DNA from: Paenibacillus sp. 1001270B_150601_E10
GTDB taxonomy: Bacteria; Bacillota; Bacilli; Paenibacillales; Paenibacillaceae
Length of the DNA stretch: 62,905 nucleotides
Direction: 5' to 3'
NCBI RefSeq assembly: GCF_015558675.1
Contig: NZ_JADMOL010000002.1
Span: 727,601-790,505, forward strand
In this document: in pieces, positions 46,433 through 56,194 of the stretch
Layout of the letters: the number at the start of each line of letters is the position of its first letter
Numbering within the stretch: the stretch's first letter is position 1
Made by a program: the position numbers and the translations under genes
The notes under the pieces: generated by a model
What the model saw: the letters and a program-made list of their open reading frames with translations, nothing else
Told to the model about the DNA's origin: nothing
The model's database searches: none

Positions 46433-49087
46433 TTGGCCCGAAGAAAGAAAAAGAAGCAATCCTTTAGCAAAAGCCTAAAGTATGAGATGTATGGAATATT
46501 GCTCATTACAAGCGCTGTTATTGCCTTATCGGGCGGAGCGACTTTTGGCCGTGCTTTGTCCAAGCTGTTTGGATTGATGCTCGGCAAATTTTACTTTGTG
46601 ATTCCACTTCTCTTCATTTATATCGGATTAGCCGTGATGATCAAGCGATCATGGCCCAAGGGCTGGAGCTCACGCAATTCCGGCTTGGCTTGCATTGTGC
46701 TTTCGCTTACCATGATGAGCACATTGAATGCAGTTGAACTTCGACTGCTTCCTGTTGCTGAGGACATTTCCGCAGGACAGATTTTTCACGCGATACATAA
46801 CACGCTGCAGACAGATTTGCTGCAAGCTAAAGAAACAGGCTCAGCAACGGATATGTGGAACAAGAATATTAGCGGAGGTTATATAGGGGCGGCTGCATAC
46901 TGCCTATTATATGGTCTGTTTGGAGCCTTAGGCACGAAGCTGCTTACAATCGTGCTGCTGATTATCGGATTCATGTTAGCTGCACAGCTATCCTATGTAG
47001 AGCTTGTACGTTTGATCCGCAAGCAGGTTGGCAAGTTCGTGAAGCTGCTTAAGAAAAAACATAAAGCAAGGTTGAATGAAAGAAAGCTTGAACAAAAACA
47101 ATTAGCCTCAAGCAAGCGAACACGGGCAGAGGCTGTACCGGATTTCTCCGAGGATGAGGAAGAGAACGGGCCTGAGCGAAGAACAAGCAAGACGCCAGTG
47201 TTCTTCCAATTGTTTGGACTTCGCCGTACAGTTGAAGAAGAAGAGCATGAAGAAGATGAACTGGACGAATGGGCAGAGCCTGCTCCAAAGCGTTCAGGTA
47301 AATCATCTAGAGCCCGTGGCGTCGTACTAGACCAAGATCCTTGGGATCAAGATCAGACAGACTCCTCAGAAGGTCGTGCAGACAGCAGATTTGAAGATCA
47401 TGCTCATGAGGGACCTGTATTCCATGACTTCAATCATGAAAAGGCATGGTCACAAGAAGCGGAAGAAAGTTGGTCGGCTGACGATACAGATGAGGATTGG
47501 CAGGTACAGGCCCCACAGGATCCTCTAACACCAGCTCTTCCAGCCGCTGATCCTGACCATGCCTCACAGGGGGCTTTGAACGGCCTACATGATGAACAGG
47601 CCATCGACGATAATCCATCTGAGGATGACAGTCCCATCGTCCAAGCGCCTCCAAAACCAGTGAAGCCATATAAACTTCCTGGCTTTCATTTGTTGTCTCG
47701 GCCTCAGGGTAGCGGCAAGGGAGGAGATCAGGCGGACTTTATGCAAATGGCTAGAAAGCTGGAAGCAACGCTTGAGAGCTTTGGCGTCCGTGCGAAAGTG
47801 CTGCAAGTTGTGCGGGGTCCTGCTGTTACCAGGTTTGAAATTCAGCCTGATATCGGCGTGAAAGTAAGCCGAATTGTGAATCTGTCCGATGATATTGCCC
47901 TTGCGCTTGCGGCTAAAGACATCCGTATGGAAGCGCCGATTCCGGGCAAATCTGCCATTGGGATTGAGGTTCCGAACAATGAGGTGTCGGTTGTTACGCT
48001 TCGGGAAGTCATGGAGACACCAACCTTCATGGATGCGCCTTCGAAAATGACGGTCGCACTCGGACGAGACATTTCAGGAACGCCGATTATTGGCAACTTG
48101 GCGCGGATGCCGCACTTGCTTGTTGCAGGCGCAACCGGTTCTGGTAAATCCGTATGTATCAACGGGATTATCGCTAGTATCCTCTACAAGGCGAAGCCAG
48201 ATGAGGTTAAGTTCCTCATGGTTGACCCGAAGATGGTTGAGCTTAATATTTACAATGGGATACCTCACTTGCTTGCTCCGGTAGTGACTGATCCAAGAAG
48301 AGCTTCATTGGCGCTTAAGAAGATCGTGGTGGAGATGGAGAAGCGGTATGAGCTGTTCTCGAAGTCAGGAACACGGAACATCGAAGGCTACAACAAACTT
48401 GTAGAAGACAATAAAGAATTGGTGCTGCCGTACATTGTCGTGATTGTAGATGAGTTGGCAGACTTGATGATGGTTGCTGCACATGACGTAGAGGATGCCA
48501 TTTGCCGCTTGGCGCAGATGGCTCGTGCTGCAGGCATTCATCTTATTATTGCTACACAGCGTCCGTCTGTAGACGTCATTACAGGTGTTATTAAGGCCAA
48601 CATCCCATCACGAATCGCGTTTGGTGTATCCTCTCAGGTCGACTCCAGAACGATTCTTGATATGGCTGGCGCCGAGAAGCTTCTTGGACGAGGAGATATG
48701 CTTTACTTGCCTATGGGCTCTTCTAAGCCTGTACGTGTGCAAGGAGCATTTTTGTCTGACCAAGAAGTAGAGGCCGTCGTGACCTATTGTCAAGAGCAGG
48801 AAACGGCACAGTACAATGAGGAGCTTGTGCCAGAGCTGGACGAGAACGGTATGGAGCAAGATGAGCCGATGGATGAACTGTATGATCAAGCTGTTCAGAT
48901 CGTATTGGAAGGACAGCAGGCTTCTGCCTCGCTTTTGCAGCGTAGGCTTAGAGTCGGGTATAACCGGGCGAGCCGATTGATTGAATCCATGCAGACGCAA
49001 GGCATCGTCGGGCCTCCGGATGGAAGCCGTCCTCGGGAGGTGCTATTGACACTGGAACAGTACCAGCAAATGAAGATGTCCTCATAG
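46433..49087 (+). CDS. spoIIIE: DNA translocase SpoIIIE/FtsK
   Basis: Septal ATP-driven DNA pump that moves the chromosome into the forespore and clears DNA from division septa. TTG 46433 after GGAGGTGA gives [11 protein letters not shown]. 884 residues: about four to five membrane helices in the first 190, an acidic disordered linker (about 200-420), then the motor with Walker A GATGSGKS (about 567), Walker [13 protein letters not shown], the [20 protein letters not shown] loop, and the DNA-orienting gamma winged helix ([20 protein letters not shown]). Larger than B. subtilis SpoIIIE (about 790) because of the linker. Confidence 0.95.
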   Translation: MARRKKKKQSFSKSLKYEMYGILLITSAVIALSGGATFGRALSKLFGLMLGKFYFVIPLLFIYIGLAVMIKRSWPKGWSSRNSGLACIVLSLTMMSTLNAVELRLLPVAEDISAGQIFHAIHNTLQTDLLQAKETGSATDMWNKNISGGYIGAAAYCLLYGLFGALGTKLLTIVLLIIGFMLAAQLSYVELVRLIRKQVGKFVKLLKKKHKARLNERKLEQKQLASSKRTRAEAVPDFSEDEEENGPERRTSKTPVFFQLFGLRRTVEEEEHEEDELDEWAEPAPKRSGKSSRARGVVLDQDPWDQDQTDSSEGRADSRFEDHAHEGPVFHDFNHEKAWSQEAEESWSADDTDEDWQVQAPQDPLTPALPAADPDHASQGALNGLHDEQAIDDNPSEDDSPIVQAPPKPVKPYKLPGFHLLSRPQGSGKGGDQADFMQMARKLEATLESFGVRAKVLQVVRGPAVTRFEIQPDIGVKVSRIVNLSDDIALALAAKDIRMEAPIPGKSAIGIEVPNNEVSVVTLREVMETPTFMDAPSKMTVALGRDISGTPIIGNLARMPHLLVAGATGSGKSVCINGIIASILYKAKPDEVKFLMVDPKMVELNIYNGIPHLLAPVVTDPRRASLALKKIVVEMEKRYELFSKSGTRNIEGYNKLVEDNKELVLPYIVVIVDELADLMMVAAHDVEDAICRLAQMARAAGIHLIIATQRPSVDVITGVIKANIPSRIAFGVSSQVDSRTILDMAGAEKLLGRGDMLYLPMGSSKPVRVQGAFLSDQEVEAVVTYCQEQETAQYNEELVPELDENGMEQDEPMDELYDQAVQIVLEGQQASASLLQRRLRVGYNRASRLIESMQTQGIVGPPDGSRPREVLLTLEQYQQMKMSS

Positions 49088-49091
49088 GCAT

Positions 49092-49121
49092 GTATAGAAC
49101 AATTCCCAAAATCTCATAATA
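49092..49121 (+). promoter_or_regulatory. Sigma-G-like promoter of sleB
   Basis: GTATA (49092-49096), 18-nt spacer, CATAATA (49115-49121), fitting the forespore consensus GNATR-N18-CATNNTA. sleB is sigma-G dependent in B. subtilis. Confidence 0.55.
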
Positions 49122-49169
49122 AGTTTACTTTCCCTGTCAAATTTACGAGAGAGAGGTAGACGTTAGGTT

Positions 49170-49943
49170 ATGAGAAAACGGGTAATCTGGATAACTGCAT
49201 GCTTGATCGCTGTGCTGTTCGGTGCGTATCAGCTAAAGTATATTCCTTCAGCAGTTGAGACGTTCAGCAATGCAACGCTTAAGGTCGGCTCAACGGGTCA
49301 GGATGTGCGTGAGCTGCAGGGACGCATGAAGTACTTAGGCTTTTTCTATGGGAATATTGACGGTATCTTTGGTACAAAGACGAGCAACTCCTTAAAATGG
49401 TTTCAATCGGAGTTTGGCTTGAAGGTAGATGGCATAGCAGGACCTAAAACCAAGCTTAAGCTATACAACGCCACAAAGAATTGGAAGCCTGGTGCAGATA
49501 CGGGTACAAGCTCTGGCAGCTCAGGTGGAGGGAGCTCGGGATCAAGCTCTAATAACTCCAATGTGAGCAGTTCAAACAACAAAGGTTATTCTGAGAATGA
49601 CATTAAACTTATGGCTAACGCTGTATACGGAGAGGCTCGCGGAGAGCCCTACGAAGGGCAGGTTGCGGTTGCAGCAGTCATCTTGAATCGCGTAAAGTCA
49701 CCAAGCTTCCCGAATACAGTGTCCGGTGTTATTTTTCAGCCACGTGCGTTTACTGCAGTAGCGGATGGTCAGATCTATCTGACTCCAAATGAGACGGCTA
49801 AGCGTGCGGTTCAGGATGCCATTAACGGTTGGGATCCATCAGGTGGGTGTATCTACTACTTCAACCCGAAGACAGCAACATCGGCCTGGATCTGGTCTAG
49901 ACCACAAGTGAAGACAATCGGACAGCATATATTCTGTATGTAA
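49170..49943 (+). CDS. sleB: Spore cortex-lytic enzyme SleB
   Basis: Lytic transglycosylase that degrades spore cortex at germination. 257 residues: signal peptide/anchor (about 1-25), peptidoglycan-binding domain (LKVGSTGQDVRELQGRMKYL; FGLKVDGIAGPKTKLKLY), Ser/Gly/Asn linker, and the SleB hydrolase domain with the catalytic Glu in VYGEARGEPYEGQ and the C-terminal WSRPQVKTIGQHIFC. In B. subtilis sleB is paired with ypeB elsewhere; no ypeB is seen here. Confidence 0.95.
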   Translation: MRKRVIWITACLIAVLFGAYQLKYIPSAVETFSNATLKVGSTGQDVRELQGRMKYLGFFYGNIDGIFGTKTSNSLKWFQSEFGLKVDGIAGPKTKLKLYNATKNWKPGADTGTSSGSSGGGSSGSSSNNSNVSSSNNKGYSENDIKLMANAVYGEARGEPYEGQVAVAAVILNRVKSPSFPNTVSGVIFQPRAFTAVADGQIYLTPNETAKRAVQDAINGWDPSGGCIYYFNPKTATSAWIWSRPQVKTIGQHIFCM

Positions 49944-49951
49944 ATCACAGT

Positions 49952-49988
49952 GAAGAAGCAAGGGATCACCCGTTGCTTCTTCCTTTTG
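49952..49988 (+). terminator. Intrinsic terminator after sleB
   Basis: GAAGAAGCAA (49952-49961) pairs with TTGCTTCTTC (49973-49982), followed by CTTTTG. A further palindrome, GAAATAA-GAT-TTATTTC, lies at 50037-50053 ahead of ymfF. Confidence 0.8.
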
Positions 49989-50123
49989 TATGAGGGCATT
50001 GTCTCTTAAGCAAATAAAAATCGTTTATGGTTTCTTGAAATAAGATTTATTTCTTTGAGAAATGGTGTATATAATTGGATAACGAACCGTATTCCAACAT
50101 ACGGGGAAAAGGAGAAATGGATC

Positions 50124-51410
50124 GTGACAAAACAAATATCTACTTTTGAGCGAGGGGCGGTAAATGGGCTGCGCTTACATGTAATGCCGACTCAGCGCTT
50201 CAAGACATTTGCGATCGCTGTATATATTGGCTTTCCATTAAAAGAAGAGACAGTAACACCTCTTGCCTTAACCCCATTTGTCCTTCGTAGAGGAACAACA
50301 AATTTTCCGGAAACGATTCAGTTTCGTGAGCGTCTAGATGAGTTGTATGGCGCAGGCTTCGGTTTTGATGTTTACAAACGAGGAGACTATCAAATCGTTC
50401 AGTTCCGCATGGACATTATCAATGATGCCTTTGTGCATACAAGTGAATCCTTGCTAAAAAGAGGCTTCCAGTTCTTAGGAGATGTGATTACTTCTCCTGC
50501 TTTAGAGGATGGGGTCTTCCGAAGCAAATACGTTCAAGAGGAGAAGGAAACCGTCCGCAAACGCTTGGAGGCGATTGTAAACGATAAGATCCGTTACGCT
50601 CAGGAACGCTGTGTTGAAGAGATGTGCAAAGATGAACCGTATCGCTTGCATCCGCTGGGCGATCGAGAGGCGCTAGCGAATATTGATGCAAATTCCTTGT
50701 ATCAGCAGTACGAGTCATGGCTTGATCAAGCCTGCATTGATGTATATGTAATAGGAGATACAAGCTTGGATGAGATTGAACAATGCGTAACAAGTTCTTT
50801 CCAAGTGAAGCGTACGAAGGAATCAGCATATACGCAGGCTAAAAATCAAGTGAGATCTGGCGAACCGCAACAGGTTGTTGACCGATTGGACGTATCGCAA
50901 GGGAAGCTTAACTTGGGGCTTCGAACCACGATTACGTATCAAGACGATGAATATCCTGCGGCGCTTCTCTATAATGGCGTATTAGGCGGCTACCCGCATT
51001 CTAAGCTGTTTATCAATGTTCGTGAAAAGAACAGCTTGGCTTACTACGCATCATCTCGCTATGACGGTCACAAGGGCATTATGACCGTCCAATCGGGTGT
51101 AGAGTTCAATTTGATGCAGAAGGCAACTGAAATTATTAAGGAGCAGCTTCAGGCGATGGAACAAGGAAACATTGAGACGTTAGAACTTGCTCAAACGAAA
51201 GCCATGATTTCCAATCATTTGCGGGAGATTAATGATTCCGCTTTTGAAATGATTGGCTTTGACTTTAATCGTGTGCTGTCGGGACGTGAACGAACCACAT
51301 CAGCGCTTATTGAAGAAGTGGCGGATCTTACAGTTGAAGATATTCAAAATGCGGCTCGCACCTTCCGATTAGATACGATTTATGAACTGCGCAACCGAGA
51401 GGAGGTGTAA
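50124..51410 (+). CDS. ymfF: M16-like protein YmfF (EF-P modification-associated, no zinc motif)
   Basis: Pitrilysin-fold protein without the HXXEH zinc site: the equivalent stretch reads LTPFVLRRGTTNFPET. GTG 50124, 9 nt after GGAG, gives 428 residues; an ATG-started longer frame from 50055 has no ribosome site. Pairs with the zinc-bearing YmfH that starts 3 nt later, like the two-subunit M16B proteases. Families YmfF, YmfH and YmfI are linked in B. subtilis to 5-aminopentanol modification of EF-P. Confidence 0.9.
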   Translation: MTKQISTFERGAVNGLRLHVMPTQRFKTFAIAVYIGFPLKEETVTPLALTPFVLRRGTTNFPETIQFRERLDELYGAGFGFDVYKRGDYQIVQFRMDIINDAFVHTSESLLKRGFQFLGDVITSPALEDGVFRSKYVQEEKETVRKRLEAIVNDKIRYAQERCVEEMCKDEPYRLHPLGDREALANIDANSLYQQYESWLDQACIDVYVIGDTSLDEIEQCVTSSFQVKRTKESAYTQAKNQVRSGEPQQVVDRLDVSQGKLNLGLRTTITYQDDEYPAALLYNGVLGGYPHSKLFINVREKNSLAYYASSRYDGHKGIMTVQSGVEFNLMQKATEIIKEQLQAMEQGNIETLELAQTKAMISNHLREINDSAFEMIGFDFNRVLSGRERTTSALIEEVADLTVEDIQNAARTFRLDTIYELRNREEV

Positions 51411-51413
51411 ACG

Positions 51414-52700
51414 ATGGAGAAACGTGTATTTGACCATGTACAGGAGACGGTATACTTCGAGCGCATGGAGAATGGACTTGAGGTCTATGTGCTTCCCAAG
51501 GAAGGCTTTAACAAAACGTATGCGACGTTCTCTACAAAATACGGCTCTGTCGACAATCACTTTCAGGTAGAAGGCCAAGAGGCAATAACGGTTCCAGATG
51601 GTATTGCACACTTTTTGGAACATAAAATGTTTGAAGAACCAGAAGGCGATATTTTCGCGAAGTTCTCTGAAAAAGGTGCTTCTGCAAACGCATTTACAAG
51701 CTTTGATCGCACCGTTTATTTATTTTCTGCAACGGATCAGATTGAAGACAACTTGACGACGCTGATTAACTTTGTGCAGCATCCTTATTTTACGGATGAG
51801 AACGTCAATAAAGAAAAAGGGATTATCGCGCAAGAAATCAATATGTACCGCGATAATGCTGATTGGCGTGTATACTTCGGCCTAATTGAAGCGATGTACC
51901 AAGCGTATCCGATCTATATTGATATCGCGGGAACAGTGGAATCGATTCAAACGATCACGAAAGAAACGCTGTATACGTGCTACCATACGTTCTACCACCC
52001 ATCTAACATGATTCTGTTTGTGGTGGGCGGTGTGGATCCAGAGCGGATTATGAGCCTTGTTCGCGACAATCAAGCGAAAAAAGACTACAAGCCGCAGGGT
52101 GAAATCAAACGGATATTTGAGGATGAACCGGATACCGTCCGCAAAGAACGTCTCGTAACAAAGCTTCCTGTATCCCAATCCAAATGTTTATTCGGCTGCA
52201 AGGAGCCAAAGCCTGGTCTTACAGGGAAAGACCTGCTACGTTATGAGCTGTCGACACGAATTATGATGGATTTGATGCTTGGAAGTAGTTCACCGCTTTC
52301 TCAGCGGCTGTATGAATCGGGGCTTACATCCGACAATATTGGTCATGAGTTTAATTGCGATACAAACTATGCCTTCTCAATCATCGGAGGGGAGACGAAG
52401 GACCCTGATGAGCTCGTAAAGCAAGTTCGTGAAGCGATTGAAGAGAAGAAGAAGGAAGGCTTTAACAACAAGGAATTCAATCGAATCCGCAATAAGCGAA
52501 TCGGTTCCTATTTGCGTATGCTGAACTCGCCAGAATCAATCGCTAATGAATTCACTAAGCATAAGTTCCGTGAAACGGATTTGTTCGATGTACTGTCTGT
52601 TTACGAATCTTTGCATGTAAAAGAGATTAATGAACGGCTTCGCGATCATTTCCAATGGGACCGACTTGCTGTATCGATTGTGGAGCAGCCATCCTTATAA
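51414..52700 (+). CDS. ymfH: M16 zinc peptidase YmfH (EF-P modification-associated)
   Basis: Active-type partner of YmfF. 428 residues. Zinc motif HFLEH (His66, Glu69, His70) in PDGIAHFLEHKMFEEPEGD, with downstream Glu in NKEKGIIAQEINMY. ATG 51414 after GGAGGTG. In B. subtilis this protein is named among the factors for EF-P 5-aminopentanol modification; the peptide substrate is unknown. Confidence 0.93.
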   Translation: MEKRVFDHVQETVYFERMENGLEVYVLPKEGFNKTYATFSTKYGSVDNHFQVEGQEAITVPDGIAHFLEHKMFEEPEGDIFAKFSEKGASANAFTSFDRTVYLFSATDQIEDNLTTLINFVQHPYFTDENVNKEKGIIAQEINMYRDNADWRVYFGLIEAMYQAYPIYIDIAGTVESIQTITKETLYTCYHTFYHPSNMILFVVGGVDPERIMSLVRDNQAKKDYKPQGEIKRIFEDEPDTVRKERLVTKLPVSQSKCLFGCKEPKPGLTGKDLLRYELSTRIMMDLMLGSSSPLSQRLYESGLTSDNIGHEFNCDTNYAFSIIGGETKDPDELVKQVREAIEEKKKEGFNNKEFNRIRNKRIGSYLRMLNSPESIANEFTKHKFRETDLFDVLSVYESLHVKEINERLRDHFQWDRLAVSIVEQPSL

Positions 52701-52720
52701 GCGAAGACTTAACAGCCAAG

Positions 52721-52749
52721 GCGCACCTTCTACAGAGGGTGCGCTTTCT
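52721..52749 (+). terminator. Intrinsic terminator after ymfH
   Basis: GCGCACC (52721-52727) pairs with GGTGCGC (52738-52744), followed by TTTCT. Confidence 0.7.
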
Positions 52750-52752
52750 ATA

Positions 52753-52780
52753 TTTCCTTTACGGATAATGTTGGTACAAT
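52753..52780 (+). promoter_or_regulatory. Possible sigma-A promoter of ymfI, extended -10
   Basis: TTTCCT (52753-52758), 16-nt spacer, TACAAT (52775-52780) preceded by TGG. Confidence 0.45.
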
Positions 52781-52830
52781 AGGTCTTAGGAACAAGTAAA
52801 TTCAACCGGACAAGATAGGGAGAGAATACA

Positions 52831-53577
52831 ATGAAGCCAATTGGGGAAACGACAGTCCTCATCACTGGAGCCAGTCGGGGTATAGGAGCTGCCATAGCTA
52901 CACGCTTTGCTAAGGAAGGGTTTCGGATTGTTATTCATTACGCTCAATCGCATGAGGCAGCAAATGAAGTTGCGCGGCGGTGTATGGGTTATGGGAGTGA
53001 TGTGATGACCATAAGCGCAGATCTCCGTTCAAATGAGCAGTTGAAGCGTATGCGGGACAAGCTTGAGGCAGAAGGGTTTATTCCCGACATCTTGATTAAT
53101 AATGCTGGGGTTGCGTACTACGGCTTATTTACAGATGTAACAGAAGAACAATGGGATGAGTGTATGGCGGTCAACCTAAAAGGCGCTTTTCTATGCACAC
53201 AGCTCTTTGCTCCTCAAATGATAAGGCAACGGTATGGGAGAATTATTAATGTGTCATCCGTATGGGGGATTACAGGAGCTTCCTGCGAGGTAATCTACTC
53301 CACTGCTAAAGGGGGCATCAATGCTTTTACCAAAGCACTGGCTAAAGAGCTGGCTCCCTCGGGGATAACTGTAAATGCGGTTGCTCCAGGTGCTGTCGAG
53401 ACTGAAATGATCGATCATCTGGATGCAGATGAACGCTACGCTTTGCAGGAAGAAATTCCTTTAGGCAGACTGGGGTCTCCTGAAGAAGTAGCTTCCTTGG
53501 TGTATTATTTAGCATTACCCGAATCCGGATATTTAACGGGGCAGGTTATTAGCCCAAATGGAGGCTGGCAGGCTTAA
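52831..53577 (+). CDS. ymfI: SDR-family reductase YmfI (EF-P 5-aminopentanone reductase)
   Basis: Short-chain dehydrogenase. Cofactor motif TGASRGIGAAIA, NNAGVAYYG, and the Ser-Tyr-Lys triad (NVSSVWG, IYSTAKGG). 248 residues. FabG-like in sequence, but its location directly after ymfF-ymfH identifies it with B. subtilis YmfI, which reduces the 5-aminopentanone adduct on EF-P. ATG after AGGGAGAG. Confidence 0.92.
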   Translation: MKPIGETTVLITGASRGIGAAIATRFAKEGFRIVIHYAQSHEAANEVARRCMGYGSDVMTISADLRSNEQLKRMRDKLEAEGFIPDILINNAGVAYYGLFTDVTEEQWDECMAVNLKGAFLCTQLFAPQMIRQRYGRIINVSSVWGITGASCEVIYSTAKGGINAFTKALAKELAPSGITVNAVAPGAVETEMIDHLDADERYALQEEIPLGRLGSPEEVASLVYYLALPESGYLTGQVISPNGGWQA

Positions 53578-53682
53578 TTTTAGCAGACCTTGAGCACAGC
53601 TGCGATATGAATAAATCCTATACGGCAGGAGCATATTACAAGTGTTACTTTCGATTATGACATTGCGATAGGAGGCGTACTC

Positions 53683-53940
53683 ATGGCATCTGTACTCAAA
53701 AATTATGATTCATGGAAAAAGTTTCTTGGTGATCGGGTAAAAAACGCCAAAACAATAGGCATGACAGAGGACACCATTAATAATTTGGCTTTCGAGATTG
53801 GTTCCTTTCTGGATGAAAAGGTGGACCCACAGAACCCGCAAGAGCGCGCGATTAAAGAACTTTGGGAAGTTGGTAACGAATCAGAGCGCAAAACCATCGC
53901 TAGTTTGATGGTTCGTCTTGCTGAGAAGAACAGTCAATAA
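53683..53940 (+). CDS. ymfJ: YmfJ, DUF3243 protein
   Basis: 85-residue alpha-helical protein of the DUF3243 family; conserved segments SWKKFLGDRVKNAK, GSFLDEKVDPQNPQERAI, and LWEVGNESERKTIASLMVRL. Function unknown. ATG after TAGGAGGCG; a long AT/GC hairpin follows its stop. Confidence 0.9.
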   Translation: MASVLKNYDSWKKFLGDRVKNAKTIGMTEDTINNLAFEIGSFLDEKVDPQNPQERAIKELWEVGNESERKTIASLMVRLAEKNSQ

Positions 53941-53951
53941 TCCTGTTTCTG

Positions 53952-53991
53952 GCGAAAAATACGGTATATACCGGGTTTTTCGCTTCTTTTA
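53952..53991 (+). terminator. Intrinsic terminator after ymfJ
   Basis: GCGAAAAA (53952-53959) pairs with TTTTTCGC (53976-53983), enclosing the palindrome CGGTATATACCG (53962-53973). TTCTTTT follows. Confidence 0.75.
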
Positions 53992-54021
53992 CAATTCAGA
54001 CATGAATACATGCTCACTATC

Positions 54022-54030
54022 TGTTATAAT
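54022..54030 (+). promoter_or_regulatory. Extended -10 promoter upstream of ymfK
   Basis: TGT-TATAAT (54022-54030) with no clear -35; 117 nt ahead of ymfK. Confidence 0.45.
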
Positions 54031-54146
54031 AATGATCGTTAGTCTAATGAAGAATAATTGTGTGGAACATTGTCGTTTGAGCGGTGGAATTTGCAAGCCA
54101 TGTATTGTAGAATGGTAAACGAATAAGGCAGATTGGGAGAAGTGTC

Positions 54147-54911
54147 ATGGAATTTAAACAATGGTACATGGAGTATAAGATTCACAAGAACCGACCTGGC
54201 TTGCTCGGTGATATCGCGTCATTGCTCGGGATGCTTGAAGTTAACATCTTAACGATCAATGGTGTGGAGGGCAAGACTCGAGGGATGCTTCTTCAAACAA
54301 ACGATGATGAAAAAATAGAAATGATGGGCAGAATGTTGAGAAAGGTTGACAACATTACCATTACGGCTTTACGTCAGCCAAAGCTCGTTGATATACTGGC
54401 TGTCCGTCATGGTCGATACATAGAAAGGGATTCGGATGATCGTAAGACCTTTCGTTTTACAAGAGACGAGCTTGGACTGCTTGTCGACTTTCTTGGGGAA
54501 ATCTTCAAGCGTGATGGTCATCAAGTAATCGGTCTGCGCGGCATGCCTCGGGTAGGCAAGACGGAGTCGATTATTGCGGGCAGCGTATGTGCGATGAAAC
54601 GATGGACGTTCGTATCTTCAACGCTACTTCGTCAGACGGTTCGCAGCCAAATGTCAGAGGAAGAGATGAACGATAACAACATCTTTATCATCGATGGTAT
54701 CGTGTCCACGATTCGTTCGAATGAGAAACACGAGGCTCTTCTAACGGAGATACTAAGCATGCCGTCAACGAAAGTGATTGAGCATCCGGATATTTTTATA
54801 CAGGAAACAAGCTATGATTATGATTTCTTCGATTACATTATAGAGCTTCGCAATACGCCGGATGAAGAAATTACGTATGAGACCTTTACGATAAATTACA
54901 ATGATTTGTAA
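54147..54911 (+). CDS. ymfK: YmfK, DUF3388 protein: ACT-like domain plus P-loop
   Basis: 254 residues. The N-terminal ~80 residues look like an ACT ligand-binding domain (IHKNRPGLLGDIASLLGMLE). The rest carries a Walker A-like GMPRVGKTES (about 133-142) and an acidic stretch NNIFIIDGIVS that could be Walker B, so ATP or GTP binding is likely. B. subtilis YmfK is uncharacterised. Between ymfJ and ymfM as in B. subtilis. Confidence 0.85.
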   Translation: MEFKQWYMEYKIHKNRPGLLGDIASLLGMLEVNILTINGVEGKTRGMLLQTNDDEKIEMMGRMLRKVDNITITALRQPKLVDILAVRHGRYIERDSDDRKTFRFTRDELGLLVDFLGEIFKRDGHQVIGLRGMPRVGKTESIIAGSVCAMKRWTFVSSTLLRQTVRSQMSEEEMNDNNIFIIDGIVSTIRSNEKHEALLTEILSMPSTKVIEHPDIFIQETSYDYDFFDYIIELRNTPDEEITYETFTINYNDL

Positions 54912-54981
54912 ACTTGTTGGTATCGTGGTCCTTTTGGAACCACCGATCATATGACTCATATTTCAGACAGGAGGTGAAGAA

Positions 54982-55893
54982 GTGTCAGAACTAGGTCAAA
55001 TGCTAAAGAAAGCCCGCTTAGAGCGTGGTTTGACACTTGACGATGTTCAAGAAGCAACCAAGATTCGCAAGCGTTATTTGGAAGCTATTGAAGAGGGCGA
55101 TTATAAGGTTCTCCCTGGAGCGTTCTACGTCCGCGCCTTTGTGAAAACATATGCGGAGCATGTTGGCTTGAACCCAGATGAGCTTGCCCCTTATTATACT
55201 GAGGAAATGCAGGTGTCAGAGCCTGAAACTCCGATTGAACCGATGATTAGAAAGAAACGCTCCGTTCAACATACGGATCGTTTTGGGAAATGGGCGACAA
55301 CGATACTCATGTGGTCCTTTTTCATTCTAATTATTGTTATCATATATCTCGTGATCGTAAGCCAATCTGGAAAGGATGGCGACGGTAAGAAGACGACGGA
55401 CAACTCAGGAATTACTGACTCCGTTGTGCAGCCAGGTCCGAATAACGGAGACAATGGATCAAGCAATGGCTCCGCTAATGAGGAGAATACCAATCAGCAG
55501 GAACAGCAAGAGCCTGAAGAGAAGAAGGATCCAATCGTCATTCAGGTATCTGAAGACCGCGTTGTTGTGTCCTCGCCTGATAATCAGCCGCTCCCATTCG
55601 AAGTAAAACTCATCGATGGCAGCTTTTTGTCTCTTAATGCTGGAGACGAGCGCTTGGTGTCCGGCTCCTTAGAAAAAGGTCAAGATCAATCCTTTACGAT
55701 CTCGGAAAAGGGAATTCGAGCATTGTTCGGCAATGCAGAACGATGTGAGGTTACAATTGCGGGTACGAAGATTGAACTTGGCAAGGGCTTAAACAAGCGC
55801 GTGAGTTTTGAGTGGATGTCTTATGAGGAAGCTCAAAATCTTCAACAAACGACTGACGGTGCTTCAAATTCCACAACAACTGATGGGGAATAA
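54982..55893 (+). CDS. ymfM: RodZ-family protein YmfM
   Basis: Bitopic cell-shape protein linking MreB to the wall-synthesis complex. GTG 54982 after AGGAGGTGAAG. 303 residues: cytoplasmic helix-turn-helix (LGQMLKKARLERGLTLDDVQ; IRKRYLEAIEEGDYKVLPG), basic segment, one membrane helix (about 108-130), an Asn/Gly/Glu-rich extracytoplasmic linker, and a DUF4115-like beta domain. Its position before pgsA/cinA/recA matches B. subtilis. Confidence 0.93.
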   Translation: MSELGQMLKKARLERGLTLDDVQEATKIRKRYLEAIEEGDYKVLPGAFYVRAFVKTYAEHVGLNPDELAPYYTEEMQVSEPETPIEPMIRKKRSVQHTDRFGKWATTILMWSFFILIIVIIYLVIVSQSGKDGDGKKTTDNSGITDSVVQPGPNNGDNGSSNGSANEENTNQQEQQEPEEKKDPIVIQVSEDRVVVSSPDNQPLPFEVKLIDGSFLSLNAGDERLVSGSLEKGQDQSFTISEKGIRALFGNAERCEVTIAGTKIELGKGLNKRVSFEWMSYEEAQNLQQTTDGASNSTTTDGE

Positions 55894-55996
55894 GGAATGA
55901 AGGTTTAGGCCACTACATCTTATCGCATATTATGATCAAGGACGGACATGATAAGAAAGCAGCAATTGATACTCTCAAGGAAAGGCGGCGCTTATC

Positions 55997-56161
55997 ATGG
56001 CAACAAGTTGGGTTGTTACAGGTCTTGGCATAATCGTAAGCTTGTTGGGCTACTACTTAACGCCAAGTGCGTGGGGATACGGAATTCTAGGATTTGGTCT
56101 TGCACATGTTGTGCTTGGCGTTCTGGATATGTTTCGTACTCCTGTACGCAGTCGTTACTAA
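55997..56161 (+). CDS. 54-residue two-helix membrane protein
   Basis: A short ORF, MATSWVVTGLGIIVSLLGYY through to a basic C-terminus PVRSRY, with two Gly-rich hydrophobic segments joined by TPSAWG. ATG 55997 has AAAGGCGG about 10 nt upstream. An 8-bp hairpin with GGGCATTC/GAATGCCC follows its stop. The overlapping longer frame on the same strand reads through as low-quality Cys-rich sequence and is rejected in favour of this one. Family not recognised. Confidence 0.75.
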   Translation: MATSWVVTGLGIIVSLLGYYLTPSAWGYGILGFGLAHVVLGVLDMFRTPVRSRY

Positions 56162-56194
56162 GAGAGATTTATCTTGCATGTGCAGTGTCAGACA

